From an uncultured cyanobacterium (GTDB lineage Bacteria; Cyanobacteriota; Cyanobacteriia; Cyanobacteriales; Chroococcidiopsidaceae): a DNA stretch of 16,883 nt. The stretch is from NCBI GenBank assembly GCA_946221495.1, contig CAMIFA010000117.1, positions 1 to 16,883 on the forward strand, read 5' to 3'. How positions within the stretch are numbered: the stretch's first letter is position 1; each line of letters opens with the position of its first letter. Position numbers and translations under genes: made by a program. Of the stretch, positions 7,486 through 13,744 are shown one piece after another. The notes beneath the pieces are model-generated. The model made no database searches. It was not told the DNA's origin and was given only the letters and a program-made list of their open reading frames with translations.

Positions 7486-7649
7486 TCAGTGATGTAATTG
7501 TCATGGTTCTGTTGCACCACTGTGATGCCTCAAGAGTTAGTCAAACTTCCTCATAGGTTACAAATCAAACTTCCCGCTTGGCTAGCAGTTAGCTTAAAAT
7601 GAGTATAGATTATGTTAAATTTCTTAATAAAGCTTGAGTCGGCTTATCC

Positions 7650-8621
7650 ATGACCTTAGCGACCTCCCTCTTTTCCCCAGTTGAAGCAGACCTGCGAATG
7701 CTGACAGAGAACTTAGTGCAGTTAGTAGGTACGCAACACCCCATCCTCTCCTTAGCGGCAGAACACTTATTCGGCGCTGGGGGAAAGCGGTTGCGACCAG
7801 CAATTGTGCTGTTGGTTTCACGGGCGACAATGTTAAAGGAAGATATTACCCCACGTCACCGCCGATTAGCCGAGATTACAGAAATGATTCACACGGCTAG
7901 CCTGGTACACGATGATGTCGTGGATGAATCAGAGATGCGGCGTGGCGTTCCTACTGTGCATAGTTTGTTTGGTAACGGTGTGGCTGTGTTGGCGGGAGAT
8001 TTTTTGTTTGCCCAATCCTCCTGGTACTTAGCTAACTTAGACAACTTAGAGGTAGTCAAACTGCTTTCAGAAGTAATTATGAATTTCGCTACTGGAGAAA
8101 TTCAGCAAGGAGTAACTCGGTTTGATACTAAGACTACGATTGAAGATTATCTACAAAAGAGTTATTACAAAACAGCTTCTTTAATCGCCAACAGTTCCAA
8201 GGCGGCGGCTTTACTTAGTGAAGCATCTAGGGAAACGGCTGAACATTTGTATGGCTACGGGCGACACTGGGGTCTAGCATTTCAAATTGTGGATGATATT
8301 CTGGACTTTACTGGTTCAACGGAAACTTTGGGTAAACCCGCAGGTTCAGACCTTAAAAGTGGTAACTTGACCGCACCAGCGTTATTTGCCATCGCAGAAA
8401 AGCCTTACTTAGAAGTGCTGATCGAACGTCAGTTTGCCCAAACAGGAGATTTAGAGCAAGCGATCGCACTTATTAAAGATAGTGGAGGCATTGAGCGATC
8501 TCAGGAATTAGCCGCCCACCACGCCAATCTAGCTGTTGAGCATTTAGCTGATTTACCGCCCTCAGATTCCCAGCAAGCCTTAATTAATATGGCTGAGTAT
8601 GTTCTGAGTCGGTTGTATTAG
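7650..8621 (+). CDS. sds: Solanesyl diphosphate synthase (all-trans long-chain prenyl transferase)
   Basis: This enzyme extends allylic diphosphates with isopentenyl diphosphate to make the C45-range side chain of plastoquinone. The protein has 323 residues. Typical landmarks are GAGGKRLRPAIVLL (about 42-55), the first Asp-rich motif DDVVD at 88-92 followed by the conserved RRG, GDFLFAQ, and the second Asp-rich motif DDILD at 215-219 followed by TLGKPAGSDLKSGNLTAPAL. All Mg-diphosphate ligands are present. The N-terminus TSLFSPVEADLR fits cyanobacterial orthologues. The ATG at 7650 lacks a clear Shine-Dalgarno, which is common in this window. The protein has no signal or membrane segments. 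A geranylgeranyl diphosphate synthase is less likely because of the N-terminal signature. A heptamer repeat array starts right after the stop. Confidence 0.93.
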   Translation: MTLATSLFSPVEADLRMLTENLVQLVGTQHPILSLAAEHLFGAGGKRLRPAIVLLVSRATMLKEDITPRHRRLAEITEMIHTASLVHDDVVDESEMRRGVPTVHSLFGNGVAVLAGDFLFAQSSWYLANLDNLEVVKLLSEVIMNFATGEIQQGVTRFDTKTTIEDYLQKSYYKTASLIANSSKAAALLSEASRETAEHLYGYGRHWGLAFQIVDDILDFTGSTETLGKPAGSDLKSGNLTAPALFAIAEKPYLEVLIERQFAQTGDLEQAIALIKDSGGIERSQELAAHHANLAVEHLADLPPSDSQQALINMAEYVLSRLY

Positions 8622-8622
8622 C

Positions 8623-8650
8623 TTTCAGCGTTCAGCAGTCAGCTTTCAGC
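8623..8650 (+). repeat. Heptamer tandem array (NNTCAGC), 4 units
   Basis: TTTCAGC, GTTCAGC, AGTCAGC, TTTCAGC in strict 7-nt period. The array begins one nucleotide after the sds stop codon. No terminator-like hairpin is seen in the gap up to the convergent small gene. Confidence 0.8.
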
Positions 8651-8712
8651 TTGGTTGACGCTGTACATTAGTCTACTAGGACGGTACTAAAAGTTGATAG
8701 CTAATAGCTAAA

Positions 8713-9198
8713 TTAAGCAATATCAGGAGGGATCTGGCTAGGGAAAGTGCTTGTTACAGGCGGGTTTTGTTTCAGTTGGAGTTGAATTAAGTTTTGGATA
8801 TCTTCACGCTTCATTTCAATGCCGCTATTTAAATCGCCAGGTGTGGTAAAGAAGATGATACTGTCAACTCCTTCTAAAGCCGTTAACTGAAATAAAAGGT
8901 GAGTAACAGGAATTGGCACAGCAATTACATCAGCGTCAAGTCCAATAGTAGAAGCAACAGGAACATCTTGTAGTGTTGCCCAAGCGTAGATCACACACTT
9001 TTCAACATTTGTAGCCCGATTGCTGAGAGTTGTCAAAATCCACGATTGGTCTAAGTTTTGCAAAATATAGTATTGAGAATGACGTAGCTTTTGGGCAAGT
9101 AGCTTGAGTACAGGTGCGATCGCCTCTATTACTTGCTCAGTAACGCCATCTTGGGGGGCATCATTAATTAGAACTTGAATCTGTTTTTCTAAATTCAT
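8713..9198 (-). CDS. Small soluble protein of unknown function
   Basis: The protein has 161 residues and I recognise no family. It shows no signal peptide or transmembrane helix and looks like an alpha/beta domain: an N-terminal helical part (about 1-40, TEQVIEAIAPVLKLLAQKL), strands around YYILQNL, SWILTTL and DVIAVPIP, a core segment LEGVDSIIFFTTPGDLNSG (about 109-127), and a helix rich in Gln and Leu before a Pro-rich end (PPVTSTFPSQIPPDIA). The build resembles small GAF-like or sensory folds, but no ligand motif can be claimed. The ATG at 9198 has no Shine-Dalgarno. It is convergent with sds and divergent from the transglutaminase-like gene. Sequence style and the HIP1 site at 9117 match the chromosome, so it seems native. 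Confidence 0.7.
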   Translation of the reverse strand: MNLEKQIQVLINDAPQDGVTEQVIEAIAPVLKLLAQKLRHSQYYILQNLDQSWILTTLSNRATNVEKCVIYAWATLQDVPVASTIGLDADVIAVPIPVTHLLFQLTALEGVDSIIFFTTPGDLNSGIEMKREDIQNLIQLQLKQNPPVTSTFPSQIPPDIA

Positions 9199-9564
9199 CG
9201 CATTTAAAAGCTCTTGCTATCAATAGTTAATAGTCATTAGTTTTTAGTCAATAGTCATTAGTAGTATTTAGAGTATTAGAAGTTATTAACAAATTCCGCA
9301 AAAATTTAACTATACCACCGTAGATTCACTGAAATATGAAAGTTTAAAGCTTAAGTCCTCGTGACATTCTCAGTGAAATTTCGCTGGGATACTTAATAAA
9401 GTTAACGTTAAATTATTCCTAAACACCCTAGACTACTTGACTTAAAAGCTATGGTGTAACACTGGGTAAAAATACATTACTTGGTGCAAGGACTAGAGAA
9501 TACTTTGATCTTTCCCTAGCCCCTTATTAGTTTTGTTTTAACCACTAAAACCAAAATCTCCAAC
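9199..9564. other. Divergent intergenic stretch, heptamer array and palindrome
   Basis: I see no gene in these 366 bp. The stretch holds a six-unit heptamer array (9224-9265) and a 10-bp perfect palindrome TTAACGTTAA (9402-9411). A -35-like TTGACT (9437-9442) has no acceptable -10 at 16-18 nt, so I do not call a promoter for the downstream gene. Confidence 0.45.
9224..9265 (+). repeat. Heptamer tandem array (TAGTCAT), 6 units
   Basis: Strict 7-nt units: TAGTTAA, TAGTCAT, TAGTTTT, TAGTCAA, TAGTCAT, TAGTAGT. It is related, partly as the reverse complement, to the arrays at 11911-11931 and 13719-13739. Confidence 0.85.
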
Positions 9565-11925
9565 ATGGTTAAGTCCCAGATGCGTAGGCGAAATTTACCG
9601 CAAGCATTTATATTGCGTCTACCTGTCTGGAAGTGGCGGCGACAAATAGCGGCGCTACCCTTGGCAGAAGTGGAAGACTCTATTATGCTCCGTGCTTTAG
9701 TGCAGGCGCTAGTGATAGTCGGGATTGTGGCAACAGATATTGCTGCGGAAACGCAGTTAAGCTTTTGGGCTGCACCATTAAGTATTATTGGGGCGACTTT
9801 TAGTTGGTATCGACGGCGCGATCGCAATATCTCAGTTAAGTTTTGCATCGCCCTGGGAATGTTGGTAGCAATGGGAGCATTTTTTGGGCGCTTAGTAGGA
9901 GAGTTGAATGATACGAGGTTAGTTTTATCAGAGTTACTAATTCAACTCCAAGTGTTGCACAGCTTCGATTTACCTCGCCGTAAAGATTTAGGCTATTCAA
10001 TCATAATTGGGCTAATTTTGCTAGGTGTTGCCGCTACCCTGAGTCAGACATTAGCCTTTGCCCCAGTTTTACTGCTATTTTTAGCGATCGCAATGCCAGT
10101 TTTAGTATTAGATTATCGTTCGCGCTTGGGGATACAAGAAACGAGGAAGGAGAAGCGAGGGAAGAAAAAACTCCCACTCGTCAGTGCTAAAAGTTTGGGA
10201 TTAATGTTTTTCGTAGTTGTGGGGCTAGGGCTAATTATTTTTGCCTTTTTACCGAGAGTTCCTGGCTATCAACTGCGGACATTTCCGGTAAGTGCGCCGA
10301 TTCAAGTCCAAGGTAATTTTGATGGGCGTAGCATTGTTAATCCAGGTTATGTACGTGGCGGTAAGGGTAGGAATGGTAGTGAAGCTGGTACTAGCCAAGG
10401 TCAGAACGGCGCACCAGGTGAACTAGATAATACATTTTATTACGGCTTTAATAGCCAGATTAACCAAAATTTGCGCGGTGAAATGAAACCCAAGATTGTC
10501 ATGCGAGTGCGATCGCAAGCCGAGGGTTTTTGGCGCGTACTTGCCTTTGATCGTTATACGGGTAAGGGGTGGGAAATTTCTCGCAATCAACAAGTTGTTA
10601 ATGTTAAGCGTCCTACTTGGTCGTATCAAATTTTTCTATCACCACCGCCGATTGCTGGTCGTACCCAGGAGGTAGTACAAACTTATACCGTAGTCTCAGA
10701 GTTACCGAATCTAATTCCCGCCCTAGCTTATGCCAAGCAACTTTATTTTCCCACGCCGGAAGTAGCTGTTGATCCCGAAGGCGGTTTGCGAGCTCCTGTA
10801 GGCTTATCAGAAGACCTTACATATACAGTAATTTCCTCTGTTCCTTACCGCGATCGCAGCTTATTACAAAAAGCCTCGACCAAATATCCCAAAAATATTA
10901 GAGATTATTATTTACAAGTTCCGCCACAAATTGTCAACAAAGTGCGGCAACGTACCGAAGAAATTTTGGCGAACTACAACAAAGAACAAGTAGCGAAGTC
11001 AACAAAACCGCTAACTTCTACCTATGAAAAAGCTCTTTATTTAGCACAATACCTCAAGCAACGTTACACAATTCCAGATAATCCGCTTGGCTTACCGTTC
11101 TTAGAAAAAGACGAAGATTTAGTAGCAGCTTTTTTATTTAAAAACCAAGGAGGCTATCCAGACCACTTTTCCACCGTCCTGACGATTATGCTGCGTTCTA
11201 TTGGCATTCCGGCGCGGCTGGTAGCGGGCTTTAGTCCAGGGGAATTTAATCCGTTTACGGGTTTGTACGTCGTCCGTAACACTGATGCTTATGCAATGAC
11301 AGAAGTGTATTTTCCTAGATATGGTTGGTTTGCCTTCGATCCAATTCCTGGTCATCCTCTAACTCCACCCTCAATTGAGGAGTATCAAAGTTTTAGTGTT
11401 TTACAACAATTTTGGAAGTGGATTGCGGGCTGGTTGCCCAGTCCGGTTACAGGTTTACTCAATAATATCTTTGGGGCAATATTTAGCTGGAGCACAAGAG
11501 GAATTACTTGGTTTTTAGCCTTATTTTCTCAAGGCTGGCTAGGCGCACTCACAGGGTTAATTGTAGCGACTGGCATCAGTTTCTTAGGCTGGATCGGTTG
11601 GCATCAGTGGCAAGCATGGCGCAAAAAACGCTGGTTAGCCAAGCTTCCTCTTATGGAAAGTTTGTATCAACAAATGCTTAGTTGGGCAGCAGTAAAAGGT
11701 TTTAGTAAACACCCAGCCCAAACGCCTTTAGAATATGCCCAAGTGTCCCGTCAGTACCATCCTCCAGCAACGGCTAAGGTAATTGACGAAATTTGCCAAG
11801 CTTATGTTAGTTGGCGTTACGGTGGGCGATCGCCTAATTTAAACCAGCTACAACAACAGTTGCAAGACTTGAAGAAAAGCAATCAAACGCATAAGTCGCG
11901 AGTCATTTCAATGACTAATGACTAA
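9565..11925 (+). CDS. Membrane transglutaminase-like protein (DUF3488/TgpA type), probably non-catalytic
   Basis: The protein has 786 residues in the TgpA layout. N-terminal membrane segments lie near 43-61, 67-82, 91-111, 138-181 and 206-226. A large extracytoplasmic part carries a transglutaminase-core region (about 480-600), followed by a membrane segment near 660-685 and a DUF4129-like tail with TPLEYAQVSRQY. The fold signature is clear (SIGIPARLVAGFSPGEFNPFTGLYVV, then YGWFAFDPIPG). However, the position of the catalytic Cys in the usual GGYCxHFA is Pro532 (GGYPDHFST), and the usual catalytic His in DAHAWVE is Tyr576 (TDAYAMTE). Asp592 remains. Cysteine-protease-type transglutaminase activity is therefore unlikely, and a binding or structural role is inferred. 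I believe cyanobacterial homologues share the change, unchecked. The ATG start has no Shine-Dalgarno. The 3' end overlaps the convergent methyltransferase gene by 11 bp. Confidence 0.88.
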   Translation: MVKSQMRRRNLPQAFILRLPVWKWRRQIAALPLAEVEDSIMLRALVQALVIVGIVATDIAAETQLSFWAAPLSIIGATFSWYRRRDRNISVKFCIALGMLVAMGAFFGRLVGELNDTRLVLSELLIQLQVLHSFDLPRRKDLGYSIIIGLILLGVAATLSQTLAFAPVLLLFLAIAMPVLVLDYRSRLGIQETRKEKRGKKKLPLVSAKSLGLMFFVVVGLGLIIFAFLPRVPGYQLRTFPVSAPIQVQGNFDGRSIVNPGYVRGGKGRNGSEAGTSQGQNGAPGELDNTFYYGFNSQINQNLRGEMKPKIVMRVRSQAEGFWRVLAFDRYTGKGWEISRNQQVVNVKRPTWSYQIFLSPPPIAGRTQEVVQTYTVVSELPNLIPALAYAKQLYFPTPEVAVDPEGGLRAPVGLSEDLTYTVISSVPYRDRSLLQKASTKYPKNIRDYYLQVPPQIVNKVRQRTEEILANYNKEQVAKSTKPLTSTYEKALYLAQYLKQRYTIPDNPLGLPFLEKDEDLVAAFLFKNQGGYPDHFSTVLTIMLRSIGIPARLVAGFSPGEFNPFTGLYVVRNTDAYAMTEVYFPRYGWFAFDPIPGHPLTPPSIEEYQSFSVLQQFWKWIAGWLPSPVTGLLNNIFGAIFSWSTRGITWFLALFSQGWLGALTGLIVATGISFLGWIGWHQWQAWRKKRWLAKLPLMESLYQQMLSWAAVKGFSKHPAQTPLEYAQVSRQYHPPATAKVIDEICQAYVSWRYGGRSPNLNQLQQQLQDLKKSNQTHKSRVISMTND

Positions 11926-11931
11926 TCACTA
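11911..11931 (+). repeat. Heptamer array (ATGACTA) holding two convergent stop codons
   Basis: ATGACTA, ATGACTA, ATCACTA. The array encodes the last residues (MTND) and the TAA stop of the transglutaminase-like gene. On the other strand it supplies the TAG stop (11917-11915) of the methyltransferase gene. The two genes overlap by 11 bp inside it. Confidence 0.85.
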
Positions 11932-12823
11932 TTTGGCGCTTTCGCCATTGTGATGTCGGTTCTAGAGAACTTGCTTGTTGCTCTTGTTGCCGTCGCTGCA
12001 AAATTATCTCAGCAGAGTCACTTAAATGCGGATCTCGGTAGGGAATAGCTGCACGGGTTAGTAAATGCTCTTGTTCTTGCCTCGGCAACGGTGGTACAGT
12101 GGCAATCCAACTAGCAACTGTACCAGGCGATCGCCTACCTACTGGTGGTGTGGAACCAATTTTTAATCCGGCTGCTATTAGTGCCGTTCGCACAGCAGCA
12201 GCACAAGAATAAGTCGCCAGTCTACCAGTTGAACTTAAACACTGGGCAACTTGTGCTAAAAATTCTACTGTCCAAAGTTGGGGGCAGTTGGGCGGTGAAA
12301 ACGGATCAAGAAAAATTGCATCTGCTTGAAAGCCTGACTTTTGTACTACCTCAATCGTAGTCCTAGCGTCACCGATCAGCAAAGTTGCCTTAAGGCGTTC
12401 TGTTTTAACTGTGTATTGGGTTGCTAAAGCAGTGAGAAGTTGGGGTATAGGTTGAGGCAAGTTGTTCAGTAAGTGATGCGCGATCGCTGATCTAGGCACA
12501 CTTGGGTTAATCTCTAAACCTATCACTTCTACAAAACAGTTAGGATTAAGCGCCCAGATAGTTGCTAAAGCAGCTGCTGTATTGTAGCCAAGACCATAAC
12601 AAATATCTAACAACCGCAAAGTTGGTTGCTGAGTATGTGGAGTTGAAAGGTTTCCGCCCAAATCAGCTAGCGCAACCGTCAGGGTAGGCTGCACAAATTT
12701 CAGTAAGCTTTCCTGATACGCCCCAAAATGGCTGTGGAACGCCTCGCCAAAATCATTGGAAAAGAAAGTAAACGAGCCATCTGCTGTTAACTGCGGGATA
12801 AACTCTTCTGAATTTTGAAGCAT
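11915..12823 (-). CDS. MnmC/MnmD-like tRNA U34 methyltransferase (DUF752)
   Basis: This is a stand-alone relative of the methyltransferase half of MnmC, which uses S-adenosylmethionine to turn nm5(s2)U34 into mnm5(s2)U34 in tRNA. With the start at 12823 it has 302 residues. Family landmarks in order are DGSFTFFS, then FGEAFHSHFGAYQE (to about 38), the SAM-binding motif LLDICYGLGYNT (71-82), the acidic strand end EVIGLEIN, and FLDPFSPPNCPQLW (171-184), which matches the MnmC catalytic loop. The C-terminal GRRSPGTVASW is also typical. There is no FAD oxidase domain, so another route to the nm5 intermediate would be needed. The frame stays open to 12916, but that extension overlaps the divergent sulfurtransferase start and precedes the family's usual beginning, so I chose the ATG encoding MLQNSEEF. 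The 3' end overlaps its convergent neighbour by 11 bp. Confidence 0.82.
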   Translation of the reverse strand: MLQNSEEFIPQLTADGSFTFFSNDFGEAFHSHFGAYQESLLKFVQPTLTVALADLGGNLSTPHTQQPTLRLLDICYGLGYNTAAALATIWALNPNCFVEVIGLEINPSVPRSAIAHHLLNNLPQPIPQLLTALATQYTVKTERLKATLLIGDARTTIEVVQKSGFQADAIFLDPFSPPNCPQLWTVEFLAQVAQCLSSTGRLATYSCAAAVRTALIAAGLKIGSTPPVGRRSPGTVASWIATVPPLPRQEQEHLLTRAAIPYRDPHLSDSAEIILQRRQQEQQASSLEPTSQWRKRQIVISH

Positions 12824-12905
12824 AAGCCGATAATTTGTATTAAGGCTACAAAAGATCATCAAGCCTAGAATATTTTTAATCCTATCTTCCCTGCTTTCCC
12901 AGCCT

Positions 12906-13721
12906 ATGAATAACATCCAATCAGTATCTGCCGCTTGGCTTCATGAACACCTCAACGATCCGCAAGTAGCGATCGCCGATTGTCGTTTTTCCCTGGCAGA
13001 TCCAGAACTAGGGCGACAGCAATACCAAGCAAGCCACATTCCCGGGGCATACTATCTAGATTTAAACAAGGATCTTTCTAGTCCTGTTGAACAACACGGA
13101 GGACGGCATCCTTTACCCAACCCAAGGCATTTGGCTGATAAGTTATCGGCTATGGGTGTAGATTCACAAACTTTGGTTGTTGCTTACGATGATTCGCGCT
13201 TTGCTTTCGCCGCCAGGCTGTGGTGGCTGCTGCGCTACCTGGGACACAACTCTGTTGCAGTCTTAGATGGAGGATTCAAAGGCTGGAGTTCAAATGGATA
13301 TGCGCTTACAGACGCAATGCCTAACCGTACACCGTCTTTGTTTGTACCGCAACTACAACAGCAGCAAGTAGTTGATATAGAAGTAGTCAAAGCCCTTAAG
13401 AATCGCCCAGAGGTAGTATTGGTAGATTCGCGGGAGAGCGAGCGCTATCTAGGTATCCGAGAACCAATTGATCCGATTGCAGGTCATATTGCTGGTGCAA
13501 TTAATTATCCTTGGCAAGGAGTTTCTGACACTCAAGGCTTCTTACTACCCGCAGCCTCACAACGTCAGCGTTGGAAAAAACTAGAGCAAGCCGAAGAAAT
13601 TTTAGTTTATTGCGGTTCTGGTGTCACAGCGTGTGTTAATTTACTGTCTCTAGAAATCGCTGGTATTCCTACAGGTAAGCTTTATGCTGGTAGTTGGAGC
13701 GATTGGTGTTCTTATTTATAG
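12906..13721 (+). CDS. Two-domain sulfurtransferase (3-mercaptopyruvate type)
   Basis: The protein has 271 residues with tandem rhodanese domains, about 6-120 (inactive) and 150-268 (active). The first has ADCRFSLADPELGRQQY, SHIPGAYYLDLNKDLS and LDGGFKGW. The second has VLVDSRESERYLG, GHIAGAINYPW and the active-site loop YCGSGVTAC with the persulfide-forming Cys236. A CGSGVTA loop is typical of 3-mercaptopyruvate sulfurtransferases such as E. coli SseA, whereas thiosulfate enzymes usually have a CRxG-type loop; substrate choice remains inference. It is cytoplasmic, with no signal peptide. The ATG at 12906 lacks a Shine-Dalgarno. It is divergent from the tRNA methyltransferase gene with 82 bp between starts, so the promoters must be compact. 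The stop codon TAG is the first three bases of a heptamer array. Confidence 0.92.
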   Translation: MNNIQSVSAAWLHEHLNDPQVAIADCRFSLADPELGRQQYQASHIPGAYYLDLNKDLSSPVEQHGGRHPLPNPRHLADKLSAMGVDSQTLVVAYDDSRFAFAARLWWLLRYLGHNSVAVLDGGFKGWSSNGYALTDAMPNRTPSLFVPQLQQQQVVDIEVVKALKNRPEVVLVDSRESERYLGIREPIDPIAGHIAGAINYPWQGVSDTQGFLLPAASQRQRWKKLEQAEEILVYCGSGVTACVNLLSLEIAGIPTGKLYAGSWSDWCSYL

Positions 13722-13739
13722 TTATTGGTCATTAGTGAC
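13719..13739 (+). repeat. Heptamer array (TAGTTAT type), 3 units
   Basis: TAGTTAT, TGGTCAT, TAGTGAC in 7-nt period. The first TAG is the stop codon of the sulfurtransferase gene. The array nearly fills the 23-bp gap to the convergent barrel gene. Confidence 0.7.
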
Positions 13740-13744
13740 TCATA

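Larger units (their letters stand above)
6169..7649. other. AT-rich gene-free stretch of about 1.5 kb
   Basis: No ORF here has recognisable features. The stretch is visibly richer in A and T than its flanks and has no HIP1 octamer; the nearest are at 5730 and about 8459. It holds short inverted repeats (6297-6303/6311-6317 and 6604-6611/6626-6633), an odd palindrome CTATTTAATAAATAG near 6826-6840, a near-consensus plus-strand promoter (6765-6793) and a likely sds promoter (7457-7485). A weak minus-strand resemblance to the adjacent membrane protein occurs near 6916-6987. It may be decayed coding DNA, a regulatory region or a small-RNA locus. Confidence 0.5.

Noticed and set aside
9437..9442. 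TTGACT as the -35 of the transglutaminase-like gene
   Set aside because: No acceptable -10 lies 16-18 nt downstream.
12824..12916. N-terminal extension of the tRNA methyltransferase to 12916
   Set aside because: It would overlap the start of the divergent sulfurtransferase and add residues before the family's usual beginning. A start at 12823 fits better.
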